The translations under genes and the position numbers were made by a program. Shown one piece after another: positions 1 to 13,989 of a stretch of DNA of 64,000 nucleotides. The notes under the pieces were generated by a model. That model was not told where the DNA came from. It saw only the letters and a list, made by a program, of their open reading frames with translations, and made no database searches. The first letter of the stretch is position 1; each line of letters starts with the position of its first letter. The stretch covers positions 40,986,501 to 41,050,500 of the forward strand of contig NC_073348.2 of assembly GCF_027580225.2 (NCBI RefSeq), written 5' to 3'. This DNA comes from Misgurnus anguillicaudatus. Taxonomy: Eukaryota > Chordata > Actinopteri > Cypriniformes > Cobitidae.

Positions 1-3000
1 TCAGACAGCTGAGTATCTATCTGATCCGCAACATTTTCAACCTCATTCACACTGTGAGATTGAACATTTTCACAACCTTAAAAACCTTTGGATCTAAAGG
101 CTTATGTTTCAATGCTTGACTTTACTGTCACATGTCATGTATAATCACCTTTTCACAACTACATTTGAATTAAAATCACACTTTATTTGATTCTTGTAAA
201 CTCACTCATGGCTGTAGGTGTGCTGGTCATCCAGGTGTGGAAGGATGATGGACATTTCGTCCGATGTCGGGTGATCCGTATCAACACTGTTGCCTCTGTC
301 TCTCCTCCAGTCTGTGATCGACCTCAGGACTGAATCAGAAGACGCTTCACTCGCTCGCACAACAGGACCCTGCTTTACATGACTTAGCATGTAGTTAGCA
401 TGAAGCTTACATGATTTAGCATAAACCTAACATGACGTTAGCATGATTTAGCATGAAGCTAACATGATGTAGGCATGATTTGGCATGAAGCAAACATGAT
501 TTAGCATGTAGTTAGCATGAAGCTAACATGATTTAACATAAAGCTAACATGATGTTAGCATGATTTAGCATGAAACTTACAATGATGTAAGCATGATATG
601 TCACGAAGCAAACATGATTTAGCATGTAGTTAGCATGAAGCCAACATGAATTTACTATGAAGTTTAAAGCTAGCATGATGCTAACATGATTTATCATGAA
701 GCTAACATGATATAACATGAAGCTAACATGATTTAGCATGAAGCTAACATGATTTAGCATGAAGCTAACATGATGTAGCATGAAGCTAACATGATGTAGC
801 ATGAAGCTAACATGATGTTAACATGATTTATCATGAAGCTAACATGATTTAACATGAAGCTAACATGATTTTCTATGACGTTAACGTGATTTAGAATGAA
901 GCTAACATGATGCTAGCATGATTTAACATGATGCTAACATGATTTATCATGAAGCTAACATGATTTAACATGAAGCTAACATGATTTAGCATGAAGCTAA
1001 CATGATTTAGCATGAAGCTAACATGATTTTAACATGATTTATCATGAAGCTAACATGATTTAACATGAAGCTAACATGATTTACTATGACGTTAACATGA
1101 TTTAGAATGAAGCTAACATGATTTTAGCATGATTTAACATAAAGCTAACATGATTTAGCATAAGATTAACATGATTCTAGTATGATTTAACAGGATTTAA
1201 CATGAAGCTAACATGATTTAGCATGAAGGTAAAATGGTTAAACATGAAGCTAACATGATTTAGCATAAAGTTAGCATGAAGCCAGCATGATTTAACATGA
1301 TTTAACATAAAGTTAGCATGAAGCTAACATGATTTAACATGATTTAACATAAAGCTAACATGATTTACCATGAAGCTAACATGATTTAGCATGAAGCTAA
1401 CATGATTTTAACATGATTTATCATGAAGCTAACATGATTTAACATGAAGCTAACATGATTTACTATGACGTTAACATGATTTAGAATGAAGCTAACATGA
1501 TTCTAGCATGATTTAACATGAAGCTAACATGATTTAGCATAAGATTAACATGATTCTAGTATGATTTAACAGGATTTAACATGAAGCTAACATGATTTAG
1601 CATGAAGGTAACATGGTTAAACATGAAGCTAACATGATTTAGCATAAAGTTAGCATGAAGCTAACATGATTTAACATGATTTAACATAAAGTTAGCATGA
1701 AGCTAACATGATTTAACATGATTTAACATAAAGCTAACATGATTTAGCATGAAGCTAGCGTTTAGTGCACTCTTACCTTAAAATGGGAGTCATGTTTGTT
1801 TGTAGCCTGCAGGGCGGCGGTGTATCGCTCTTCTAGCAACTCCAAAGCAGATAATACTGCAGGGGTCGAGGCTTTGGCCCTGATGACCACAGAATCACTG
1901 GAGCCCTCTGACCTCTTTCTGATTGGCTGAGAGAGTAGGACCCGCTTGTCCGCCCAGCGCATCATCCACTCCAGCAGCCTGGCCAGCTGAGGAAACCGAG
2001 TCTCAAGTGTGGAGTCCAGTGGGACTTGAATATCTAATTCAGCCTGTGAGAGGATAATAATGTCCCAAAACCTGCCCTGTGGTGTTATCGGGAAAGAGTT
2101 TTGACTGATGCTTTGAACCTCTGAACTTGCTTTAACCTCACTGGACTTCAGCGTAGACTGCTGGCGAAGGCCAAATAGTCCTCGTGGTTGTCTGACGCGA
2201 TGTCCAGGAAGAGCCCAAGCAGACGTGGTGTTTGTTTGGAAAGACGAAGCCAGCTCGGTGGAGAGGGGAAGATCCGGGGTTACCGGAACAGTTTGGAAGC
2301 AGTGACCGGCCCGGAACAGGGGCAACCGCGCACCCCGCTTACAGCCGGTTTGATGTCCATCTCTTTGACGCCGTTTGAGAGTGGTCAGCAGGTCAAAAGT
2401 CGCCGAGTGTAGCTCTTTTGTATGGAGCTGTTTGGAAAAACTGTTCAGTAAGGGAAGCTCAGACTCCTCAGCGTCCAGCATGTCTTTCTCCAGCACATAG
2501 CTGAGGAACAACTCCAGAAAGATTGTGTACTCTTCATCTTCCAGTTCAAATTCCCAGGTTCCCACTGTGGGCAGGCAAGGGCTCTTGGATTCATCTTGGG
2601 TTGACTTTGTTGCTTTGGGTTCCAATGAATGTGAACGTTTATCTTCTTTTCGGTCATGCGTTGATCTGCCAGCTGAATCCTGTATCTTTGTTGTCTTCAA
2701 GCTATAAACACAAAAAAAAGTTTGATGTCCTATGTTTACACAACTTTATCCCCCCAAAAATATCTCTGTTGCACCCATTTAAAAAATAATATAAGAACCA
2801 TAAAAGTGGACATCAGAGATAATGGCAGTTGAATTACCCATGTGCAGACTTGGTCTGTAGGTCAGGAGAAAGCGTCTCAGACAGGGTCTCGGCTGTGTCT
2901 CCTTCACTGTACACTAGGGGGCGACCACAGTCAGTAAGAGTGCTGTCACTCAAACTCGTCCCGAGAGAGAGACGTTTCAGTATAGAATCTGCACCTCCCC

Positions 3001-6000
3001 TCTCCTCCTCCTCCTCTCTCTCCCAGAGGAACGGCTCCAATGTAGCTAGATGTTTCTCCAGACGTCGAAGTTCTCTGCGTCTCCGCCTGATTTGATCTCG
3101 GATCAGAATCATCATCGTCTCCCCGGCAAAGTCTGCTCTTTCGCTTCCTGATGGCACCTCTGTGTGAGTAAATGTGATTAGTGTCTTTAGAGATTATGAT
3201 TCACACTATAGGTTGTGTAACACTGAAGGTAGCTCTTGCCTGTTGTAGAGGTGTCTGGTACTAACACGGGTCTCAATCTTTTCACCAGTGATGTATACTT
3301 CTCCCGTAGTGGCACGCGAACAGACTCCTCCTCTTCGGGAAACGCTCTCGCTAGAGTTTCTGCTGTCTAACAATCATGCAAGGTTACGTACATCATAATG
3401 CATGAGCAGATGCTATATTTTTGGAAGTGTGATAAACTTAAAATGAGTGAATATTACCACATGGCAGGGTGGCAGTTCAGACACCAGACTGAGTATTAAA
3501 TCCTGCAGGGCTTCTTCTGCGTTTAGGAAATGACAGAAAGGCAAAAGACGACACGCCCAACGCAAGGCCTCAACACACAAATCTGCCACGCTGACATCAC
3601 TGAGCTATGAGGCAAAACCACAGTCAGGACCTGAACTGTTCAGATTACAGGAATTAAAAAAAATTCATTCATAGCACCTGAGCGTCTTTATCCTGGTTCC
3701 TGACAGTCTGGTATCTTCTACATGAGATTGTAAGCTGGTCTCTGGCATGAAGCATCCAGCAAAGAGCACACAACTCTCTGAAACATACTGAACACAGACA
3801 GATCGTAGCATAAACCAAACGTTCTGATGAAACACAGGCTCAATCTAAGCCCACAACCAATCATACTTATGGTTTGTACAGTAACACAGTCCGTGTCTTT
3901 GCCAGGCCTTGATTGAAAGAATCCATGATGATTAAAGAATTTTTTCAAGCCCTCTGGAATCAAATCAGCGTTGATCTCAGATGACATCTTCCGGATCTAA
4001 CAACCCAAAACATTGATATGATTCTTTAAATGACTATAAAACAGCATATATAAAGTAAAACAGATGAATAGTTCGTACCTTGTGTAGTAAGCGTCTGCAG
4101 CGATTTAGGTTGCTGATGTACCACTGAGCCGCAGGACGAGAGCTGTGTGAGGCTCTGAAGAGTAACAGAACCTTCTGGACCAGCACAGAAACCTGACACC
4201 GAGAGTCTCTCTCCAGAACCAGACATGACAATCTCACTGTGTCCTACAAAGAATGACATCCAAATAGAAAGTCAGGTCAAATCTTATTTCTATAGCAATT
4301 TTAAAAGCAGCAACAGAGTTGCCCCAAAGTGCTGTACAGTAAAACAATATACACATAAAAGAAACATAAAAGAGTCATAAAAACACATTAAACTCAGTAC
4401 AACAGATGATAGGAGATCCCATATTTCCTTAAAATGGCACCTAATGGCAGCATATAAAGTGAAAATAGAAGCGGGCCTAAAATGGACCCTTGGGGCACAC
4501 CACATAAAAGGGGAACAGATGAATAAGAAGACTTCCCCATGATCACTGAGAAGGTTCTGTCTGTGAAATAAGGGACTAACCACTGCAAGGCGACACCCTG
4601 AACACCCACAGCTTTTTCAACTGATGTAGAAAGATACTGTGATTGACTGTGTCAAAAGCAGCGCTTAAATCTTAAAAAACAAGCACTGCATACGAACCGG
4701 TAACAAGGATTTGCAAAAGGTCATGACCTTCAACAAAACAGTTTCCGTACTGTCCATAGATCTAAAACCAAACTGGAAAGTATCAAAATATTGGATATGC
4801 TGATATAGTTATTCAACTGACAATGCTCAACTCTCTCTAGGAGCTTAGAAATAAAAGGCAACTTGGAGATAGGTCTGTGATTGTTGAGGGTAGATGGGTC
4901 AAGATGAGGTTTCTTAAGCAGAGAAAGATGAACACTATGTGATCACAGAAGTAAAGAAACACTTTCAGTAGAATGTGTCTGGTACCTGTGGGTCTGGTGA
5001 AGGCTGTGGGCAGTACAGAGGGGGGGCGGGCAGATAAAACGCAGCAGGAACTAGAACAGAAAGTGATGCTGCTCGTTTTTTGGCCGAGTCCAGCAGGCGT
5101 GTTAGTGGTTGAGAGAAAACATCCACCTCAGCCATGACCGATGCCTTCAAGATCTCCTGCACAGAAACCTGAAGAAGCTCAACGTCCTCAACACACGCTG
5201 GGTCTGAAAAGCAAATCAACATCATTATTTTACTCAAAAAAACTTTTTGAATCTTGTGCAAGTGTTAGTCACATCCTGATCATAAATATCTCATACATGT
5301 TTACCTGTGCTCTCATCTTCTTCACGCCCAACCACATGTCCCAGTAACATCTCCAGCTGAGTCTGGAAGATCACTGCAGGTCGCAGCTCTATGGGAAGGT
5401 GCAGCTCTCTCCACTTAAGACTTAAAATAAACATACATAAATATAAAATCAGTGTGTCATCATCTCTTAAGGACACACGATTAAGTAAGTGTGACATCAC
5501 ACACACCTGCTCATGTCAAAATGGCTGCTGCAGTAGTTACTGTATGCCAAGCTGAGGGTCGCTGCCATCTTCCAGTCTCCCAGATGCTGAGCCACCCACA
5601 CGGCCTCTGGCAGCAGCCCACCCAGCAGGAGGAGCTCTAGAGCGTAATCCACCGTCCACACTTCTGACAGATGCTGAGAACGCAAGGCAACCACCACACG
5701 ACTCAGAGACAGCTCAACGACACGCCTGCCTGCATCTGTGACAGCAAATGTCAACATATCACTTCCTGTAACTCTGTCTGTAACTTTAGGCAATCTGATA
5801 AAATAACAGGTAAGGAGATGTTGAATAAGGCCTTTGATTGTTTCCTGTTTTTCACACTGGTCAAACACATTGCATTGTGGGATACAGTATTAATCCCGGT
5901 GTGGTAGATCAACTACATATGCCATACATGCAAAAAATCCTATTTGTTATGAGTAGTATGTTGATTTACTGTGTGGTAAGTGGAGAGGTGGCAGCACATC

Positions 6001-9000
6001 CACACTGTGTGGAGGCAGAATGCAGATGGGTTGGTTAGTGAAGTACGCAGCCATAAACCTGCCCAGAGACTGAACCACAGCAACAGCAGCTTCACGACTC
6101 ACTGGCCCCAAATACCAGACCTCAATCCCAGACTCATCTACAAGATACAGATGATGAATTTGTCAAAGGATCAGATCTTCATGCAATCTTCATATCTTGT
6201 CATATTTGTACATTTTAATATTCATACATACATATTCATGGATTTTTAAGAGCTTATTTTTAGCTAGCAATTGCTGTGTGTGCCAAAAAAATCTATTTTG
6301 ATAAGTGATGGGTGATTTCGAAACACTACTTAATGAAGCCTTGAAACATTTACAAATCTTTTGTTTTGAATCAGTGCTTCGGAGCGTGTTTCAAACTGGG
6401 AAAGTCACGTGATTTTAGCAAATGAGGCTTCATTACGGCATAATTGTTTTGAAAATCCAAAGTTTCACCACTAGGGGGAGTTGATCACAAATGACCCGTG
6501 TCTAATATGGTTAGGTGAACTCGGGTCAGTTTTATTATGCATGTTCATAAAAAATTCATCTTTCAGACCGATAATGCTACCATTTTGCCTACTTTTTGTT
6601 TATAGACAGATTTAATGACATTAAAAGGGGAGCTAGAGTGTTAATGATCTGAAAAAACAGAATACACTTTTATTTAACTCTTTCCCCACCAGCGTTTTTT
6701 AAAATGACAGCCAGCGCCAGCATTTTTTATGATTTTCACAAAAGTTTCAGGCCTTCCAGAAAATGTTAATCAAACAAAATATCAAATGTAAGAACAGACC
6801 CTCTGCTTTCAGAAAAAAAAAACATTTCATCCTACCTTTATCTTGTCTTTTATCATCTCTTAAATATGGGTAGGTTTCCTCAAAAATACCAAATTTTAAG
6901 CAAAAAGCTGAGATAATTGCATTTTTGTAAATTACTTTTGTTAGAGATCAGATTCAGAGCGATGGTCAAAACATACACAGAGTTTTTACTGTTTTTGGAT
7001 CAGTGGATGCTTTAGTGTTTTATAAGTTGGGTAAGAGCACCACCTGGTGGATAATGGCAGAAATACAAATTGCCAGAAAAACTCGTCATTGGCAGGGAAG
7101 CATATTCTCTTAATTGAAGGGTTAACACCTCAATGGCGGAGAAAGAGTTAATGGCTTAATTAAGTTAAATAATTAATTTTTCTTGAAAACACATTTTTAG
7201 TAGCCTGGGAAAACCCAGACAACTTCCGGCAAATTTAGATTTGCTTTGCAAATAGTCTGGCAAAGAGGCCATTCAAGCCCATTTCTAATGCCGAGAAATC
7301 ACGGCACCAATCAGAAATGTTGGAGGGGGCTTTACACGATGACAACCACGCAGCAGTAACATTACAAAGATGGATGCCGCTGTGAAACATCACTCGTTCG
7401 AATTAGCTATCATGTCTGATTTAAGCGATTTAAACTTTTCCTTTTCATTATAACCCGAAAAAAGAACAACACTTGAAGCCTTCATATTCAAAAAAAGATG
7501 TTATCGCTGTCTTACTGACTGGATTCGGCTAAAGTCTGGTATACCAGCTTGCAACTTTTGTGGCTAAACAAATGGGTCTTAGCGAGAGCGGCGAGCCCTC
7601 TGGTAGTGGTGCATACATCATCCCCTTCATCGCTCTGAATGGTTTTAGGTCTATCCAATTGCACCCAGAGGCATTTGAGCGAGGTCCATTGGTGACGCCT
7701 CTTTGGAAATTATTTGTCTATGAAGCTTTGCCAGACCACAACTCAGTTACTACTGAGAATGGTCTGGTTTTAACCAGGCTACATTTTTAGAATTTTTTTT
7801 GCAATTCTTGTGTAAAAAGTGTCAAATGTTTAGACTGAGATCTTGTTGCTTTTACAATGTTTTCAACCAATGAGTGCTTCGAAACAGTGAATCATTTTTC
7901 AAAGCAACTGGTTTAGTTGATTCGAAGCTTCAAAAGCTTTGTTTCCCCATCACTAACTTTGATTTGGGTTTTGTTTAGTTAGTGTTGTATGACTAATAGA
8001 GTAAACCCTACCAGCCAATCCTGATGTTTCTTTATCTTGTTGTCCTGCTTGTGGCTGCAGTTGACGGGCCAGACGATCACACAGAGCCTGAGCTTCACGC
8101 AGGTGATACTGAAACAGGTGAGCATACAGAAGAGCCAGACAGTAGCGTGTCTCCAGGTAACACGTCAATGGACCTCCTGTCAGATGCAGAACGGATGAAG
8201 TGGGCACAAAGGTTAAAGTATGTAACTTGATCGTTATGTGACCTGAATAAAAACAATTAAATGAACTCTGACCTCCCTCACTCTCTGCAAACAATTCAGC
8301 CCTCCAGACCTGAACACTGTCAGTATATTCACCCAAAATAAAGTGCTGTTCACCTGAACGTGATGAAAGAACCAGAATATTAGGTTAATGATGTAAACTT
8401 CTCTTCACTTGTATGTTTATTCAGGGCGAGAGCTCACCAGTGTAATTTCGCAGCATGTGGCTTTCCTCAAGACAATCTCCAGCTGTTTGTAAAGCTTGCT
8501 GGATTTCAGAAATGATAGCTGACATCTTCTCACATTCGTTTTGATTTTTACTGTTGTTTAACTTAATCTGGTACTGCAAAGCTCGTCTGTAGACATCACG
8601 CCAAATAACCACCAATCTGAAAAACATACTTAAGATAAAATAACTGCACTTACTGATAACTTTGGTGAAATATTTAGTTTATATTATTACTGAAGAAGCA
8701 CCTATTGGACGGCAGATTTCTGTCTTGTACTGTTGTGATGGTCTCAGCATCAGTGTCCTCATGTAGCAGCAGGACTGTAAACCTGTCAGATGACAATGAA
8801 ACCTGGTCGCCTTCCCCATGATGCAATGCTCTCGGCTGGAGAACGTAGGTCATATTTATGCTGTGAGACGCCTCTCGGAGAACAAGCAGAGCTGCGTTGA
8901 AGTTGTGTGTGGAAAGTGCTGATGACAATGGGAGGAACATGTCAACGAATCGTCTGCTGAGCTCAACCGCTATGGGCAGACAGCTGTGGCCTCCAGTGCA

Positions 9001-12000
9001 CGTGCCGTCCCACGGCAAGAAGGACAGGAGAGTTCTGAAGACACGAAGAGCGCACGTGACCCATGAACCTTTGTTTTTTCTACTGACCCTGAGGAGGTTT
9101 ATAAGCCGAACCACGCAGGTGATGGTATATTTGAGAAGACGCTCTCTCTGCTCGACGGCTCCTCCCACAGACACGCCCAGAGCCCAAACTCTCAGAAGGT
9201 TCCTATAAACCTTGTTATGATCCTCCTGCAGGACTGAAGATGTTGGTTTTGGGTCTACCGAGTGTGTTTGTGCATGAAGAGTGTCAAACATTGACGCAAA
9301 CTCCAGCTTGCCTGCATCTTGCATGTGTGAGCGGAGACCATCATCAGAGTCTTCATCATCTTCCTCACCCTAAAGAGACAATACTGTATCACTTTAATGC
9401 ACGTTTGATTGTGATTTTGTAAGCTTTAGTGTTGATCACAGACTGACCTGAGCTCTTTCTGTAAACTGTGTGAGATCTCCAGTGTCCTGTAGGTACAGTG
9501 GTAGAGTAGAAAGAGGAGGATCGGTCTCTTTAAGAGCCAGCAGACTTCCTGTGAACGTCAGAGTGGACATTGATTCCAACCTGGATTTGACCTGAGGCTT
9601 AAAAAAATTCACACGAACCATCAGACCAGCATTAAAACACCATCATTTCAATCAAAATCTACAATGTAACCGAATTAAAATGTCATACACTGATCTCAGA
9701 TGACCCCATGACCCTGCGGATGTCCTCCAGCCCATGAGCAGAGTCCAGCAGGAGAGAGCTCATGATCGCAGTCGCAGACGGCCGTCTGGGCAGTCTGAGC
9801 ACAGTCACCATGTAACCATCAGACACGATCATGATTGGCTGTCGTGGGTGCCATGTGACGGAGTATCGCTGTCTCATGGGGTCACGAATGGACACGCTGG
9901 AGCTGGAGAGAGCGCCATCTTGTGTGTGTAGAGGCTCTGGAGGTCTACAGGAGAAAAATAATCTGAAACTCACGACAGTGTTCATACTGGATTATTATTA
10001 AGACATTGTGCGTTACAAATGTGAGCAGAAAATGATTCTCATGCCTGCTGTAGTGCCGTTTAAAAAAAAAAAAACAATGACTTTACCATGGTATATAGGC
10101 AACATGATTTACTAAAGACATTTTACATTTCTCATACTTACATACTTATCATAGTAAATATCATCAGCAGAAGAACCAATCAAATCACCTGTATGTGACC
10201 AATGGATGAAGAGGCAGGAAGTGGGCGGCACCAAATTCAATGTTGCATCCGGTTGTGGACAGAGACACCAGTCCACCCAAACGTGCCAGAATGAGCAGAG
10301 AGCCTCTCTTCAGCACGCAGGCGAGATAAAGCCCTTCTGGTGTCCAGCTAACAGAACCGACCCAGTATGACCTGCAAAATAGTCAGGCTGCCATATTAGC
10401 ATGTGCAAAGTCTTGTGGGTAATCTGTGAATGAGACTTTTTACCTCACATATTTGGCTGGAATATTGAGTGTCTTAAGGCCACACCCTCCTAACAGACTG
10501 GACACGGTCACAAAATTCTGGGTGCTGATGAACAACACTTGAGTTACCTGTCAAATATATATATTTTTTTAAATTCGGTATTACGATGTGCTATTGTAAA
10601 TGATTTGCTGTAATGAAATGTAACGACCGTACCCTTGGATCTTTCTGGTTAAGGACTATTGCCAGTAATAAACCATCTGGTGATAGCGCTGGGACCAGAG
10701 CTCCTCTAGACTTCAGTGGTCTACATGGAGGCACAAGCTGGTTGAAGAGGTAAGACTTGGAGACCCAGTGTACAGTAAAACCTACTGGACTGTGTGTAAA
10801 AAACTCTTTCAGTAAATTTCACGATTTAAGTAAAATAATAAGCACATACTTCAAATAATGTCTTACCCAAGTTTGCTTTCCTTCATCATCTCCCACTGAA
10901 TCTTCAGAAAGGTGATGGTCAACTGATCTTCTGTACTGAAGACAAACACGCTCAGACAAACATCACCAACTGCCTGTGAAAGAGCAAAGTAAAATACAAC
11001 ACATCAGCACCAAACTTAAACATACAGCTCCTGTCTCAGTCTCAAAGTGATTTTATTGACCTGGTTCTTTACAAACACACTATGAATTGAGGATTCTTTG
11101 TCCTTTAAAGAGGGAAGCTGAGTGTTTTCAGGATGTCCTATCTGACTCCAGCGTCCTTTCACTGTGATATCTCGTGGACTGCTCAGATCCTGAGGTGACA
11201 AACATTCCCAGAGGAAAATCTGCCCTGTTAGCGCTGCCAGATAAACTCTCTGTCCATTCTCCGAAACCAGCAGAGAAAGTCTTAATGTCGTTACTGAACC
11301 TGAATGAGACAGAGACGTGTCATCACAGGATGAAACAACTACAACATATGTGCTGAAATGTGCAAAACCTCTATTACAAACCTCCATTTGCCTGAATAAA
11401 ATCACTTTCACTTTAAAAATGAAGATGTGCTGTCACGTTAAAGCTGTTTGTTTACATAAAACTACATTCATCTGCGCTGCAGTACATTACAACCCTGGAG
11501 ATCTCAAACTAAAAGAGGGTCTGCAGCGTTTATCAATGATTCCATTTATGAGGATCGAAAACCCTGGAGTAATCTGAATGAAAGGCATAAACATGGCAAA
11601 AAATAATGTGTTTTAAAACGTAAACGCATTAATGTAAACATAGCCTTACTGTACAGGTCTTCTCACCCCTTCCTTAAATCAATTTAATTAGATGAACAAT
11701 ATGAAGCTTTGGCCCAAACCTTTAATGGAGGAAGCCAGCTCATGAACCGCAGGGACAGCAGAAACCATCTTCAGGGAATCTTTGTCTTTATTCCAGAGAA
11801 ACAATTCTCCGGAGATCAGAAGACCAACCAGCCACATCCCTACAGATATTATTACGAACACAACTGTAAGCTCATATCCAGATACAAAGATCCTGATGGG
11901 TGACACTGAGCACTACATCACGTACCATTCTGACAGCTGGACATAGTCACCACTCTCTGTAACAGTGCCTGAAGTTTTGGGGTTTTCTTTTTGGTTCGAC

Positions 12001-13547
12001 CCGACTGCAAGTGTATTTCACTGAGCCGATTGTCATCTAACAGAAAAACGGCTTCTTTCTCCTGAAACAAAACAGCTTAGCATCAAAAAATAACTAAAAT
12101 AACAATACATGCTTATAATGACACTGAAACTTAAAGGTGCAGTGTGTCACTTTTAAAAGGATCTGATGCCAGAAATGTAATATAATCTACATAACTATAT
12201 TATCAGTTGTGTGTAAAGACCTTACATAATTTTGTTTTTATTACCTTAGAATGAGACGCTTTTATTTACATACTAGGGCTGCACAATATTGAGAAGATAT
12301 GCGATGTGTGACTCTACTGTTGACCGCTGCGATAAAGATATTTATTGAGGTATAATGTTTCCCTAGAGAAATGCTATTTTTTATTAGCCTTTTTTTTATC
12401 ATTTAGATATGTAATTATTATACTGAAATAAACAGGTAATACATATTCTTCTGATGTTATTAAATCTAATTCAGGCTTTAAAAAAAACTATTTCAGACGT
12501 ATCGTTCTTTTAAGGCACAAGTTTGTTGGTCGTCTCTACTCCTGCCATATTTATTTTCTGCTCTCTGCTTTAAGATTCTATGGCCCTGTCCCAAATGGCG
12601 CACTTCATGTGGACTTTCGGTCTCGTGGCCTTAAATTGCGCGTGCTCGCTTAGTCCGCGAGTCCGTAGGGTGTCCCATCTGTCATTTTTACGCTTTGAAG
12701 TGTGCTCATCAGCGCCTCCTTTGCCCCCTTGATGCGGTCTTCAGCGAAGCCCGCACTGCAGCAGGCTTCGCGCACTTTACCAACCCAGAAGTCCTTGCGA
12801 GCAATCAGACCAATCAGACGACGGAAGGGAGGAGCTCACACTGACGGGCAACTTCTCTACCTATTTCCGGTGTGACGCTCGAGTCTGTCCCAAAATACGA
12901 CTCCGTTGCAGCCACGTGGACTCGCATGAAGGGTCCCTAAAGTCTGGACTACGTGATGTCATCAAAGTGTGGACTCTGAGGAGGACCACAAGTCCGGAGT
13001 GTGCCATTTGGGACAGGACCTATGTTAACCTTTGTGCCTGAGGTCTAGCCAATAGTATAACAGTATAAGACCTACTTGGCCGGTATTTAGTAAGGCCCCT
13101 TTTGATTGGTCTAATTTAGACCAATCTAAGCATGCAACACACAAATGATAGAAACATAGAATAAATTTAAGTTAACAATTATTATTTATCGTCCAGCTGT
13201 ACTACATACACCGCGGGTCCCCTTACATTAAAGTCGCCATTTTTTGCCACCATGTTTCAACAGTAGCCCCAAACAGACAAACTTCTCTAAAAAGCATTTT
13301 GTCACAACATTATTTTGTCTTAAACAACAACATGTTTGTCCTGTGGCGGCTACCGTAGCTTCTCTATGCACTTTAGGGAACGGTGGAGTGAGATGCTGGT
13401 TACATAATCGCTAAAATCTACTACACAGTGCACCTTTAATTTGCTATAAAATGATGATGATGATACCTTCCCCAGCCAACAGAATCTGGGCCATGGCTTT
13501 CTGCGCTTGATGCTGGATGACAATAAAACTTTTAACTTCAAATCCAT
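1..13547 (-). CDS. cplane1: CPLANE1 (ciliogenesis and planar polarity effector 1), 5' and middle exons; 3' end lies outside the window
   Basis: CPLANE1 works with INTU, FUZ and WDPCP at the base of the cilium to recruit intraflagellar-transport proteins; human mutations cause Joubert syndrome. I read it from exon peptides that follow the vertebrate family in order: first exon 13467-13547 (ATG at 13547, KPWPR.CWLGK), then 11926-12061 ([10 protein letters not shown]), 11720-11839 (GELFLWNKD), 11061-11299 (GRWSQ, KDKESS), and further exons near 10.87-10.98, 10.63-10.80, 10.44-10.55, 10.20-10.37, 9.69-9.96 ([15 protein letters not shown] style), 9.45-9.60 and 8.70-9.37 kb (LEFASMFDT). Others lie near 8.43-8.61, 8.01-8.35, 5.97-6.13, 5.51-5.74, 5.29-5.42, 4.97-5.21, 4.07-4.25, 3.2-4.0, 2.84-3.16, 1.78-2.70 and 0.21-0.38 kb. 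Splice sites and phases agree at the junctions I checked (exons 1-4). No break was seen. Introns are filled with repeats. The exon list is approximate beyond exon 4. Confidence 0.88.
384..1757. repeat. AT-rich minisatellite, about 21-bp unit, in a CPLANE1 intron
   Basis: About 1.4 kb of imperfect tandem units around GAAGCTAACATGATTTAGCAT, mixed with shorter variants (TTAACATG, TTATCATG). A higher-order block recurs: the run near 950-1240 is largely repeated at 1370-1620. It begins directly beside the acceptor of the exon at about 210-375, whose pyrimidine tract is poor. Confidence 0.95.
4295..4960 (-). mobile_element. 5'-truncated LINE fragment with reverse-transcriptase motif
   Basis: A minus-strand stretch at 4394-4609 encodes the RT signature [16 protein letters not shown] followed by MLPLG..L, as in CR1/L2/Rex-type non-LTR elements. 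The surrounding 650 bp holds frameshifted RT remnants. It lies inside a CPLANE1 intron and in the same orientation as the gene. The family is not resolved. The piece at 39470-39645 looks like a relative. Confidence 0.7.
6306..7955. mobile_element. Non-autonomous hAT-like element with two nested MITEs
   Basis: The ends match as inverted repeats (AGTGATGGG at the left, CCCATCACT at the right), and the subterminal parts repeat CTTCGAA/GAAGC motifs. No transposase ORF is present. Inside are one element with ends TAACTCTTTCCCC and GGAGAAAGAGTTA (about 6676-7151) and one at 7201-7781. Target duplications for the outer element were not resolved. It lies in a CPLANE1 intron. Confidence 0.65.
7201..7781. 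mobile_element. Nested MITE with 9-bp target duplication
   Basis: Terminal inverted repeats TAGCCTGG and CCAGGCTA are flanked on both sides by CATTTTTAG (7192-7200 and 7782-7790). The 9-bp duplication fits a MULE-like element, or a hAT if one base is chance identity. No coding capacity was seen. Confidence 0.75.
12131..13439. mobile_element. TTAA-ended non-autonomous element filling CPLANE1 intron 1, with a nested MITE
   Basis: The ends are TTAAAGGTGCAGTG and CACTGTG-type CACCTTTAA, a common teleost MITE architecture. Nested at about 12580-13020 is a second element whose ends read CCCTGTCCCAAATGGCGCAC and GTGCCATTTGGGACAGGACC. No ORF was supported. Confidence 0.65.
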
Positions 13548-13989
13548 TCTTGGCATTGATGGTCAGTGTGAGAGACAGTCTGTTTCCATCTACATTCAGC
13601 TTCACGTGGATTATTTTATGAAAAATAAGCATACAGTCAGTGAACACGGGAATGGTCAACAGTTTTAATATACCAGATCAATAATCAGTAAATCTCTTTC
13701 ATTACAGACAGGTTATCAAGTTATCAGTCGAAACACAAAATTGAGTCGTTTCATTCTGAGGTGAGGAGATAAACATCAAAACAAAATCAAAACATATTAC
13801 AATTATCGCTACAATAACATTTTTCATTTTAAGATGGGTAAGAATATAGTTTTGATAGATATCTGAATGTAATTTAGTCTCGTGCAGTATAAACCGTTAG
13901 CTGCCAAACGTCAACACAACACACATGACGTACGTCACAAACACACCCGTACAGTATATATAACTCATAAATCAATAATCAGATTCTCT

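Noticed and set aside
533..802. 89-residue ORF of repeated FMLNHVS-like peptides
   Set aside because: It is only a reading of the minisatellite and has no gene context.
2188..2412. Plus-strand ORF opposite the large CPLANE1 exon
   Set aside because: It is a shadow of the real minus-strand exon at 1.78-2.70 kb.
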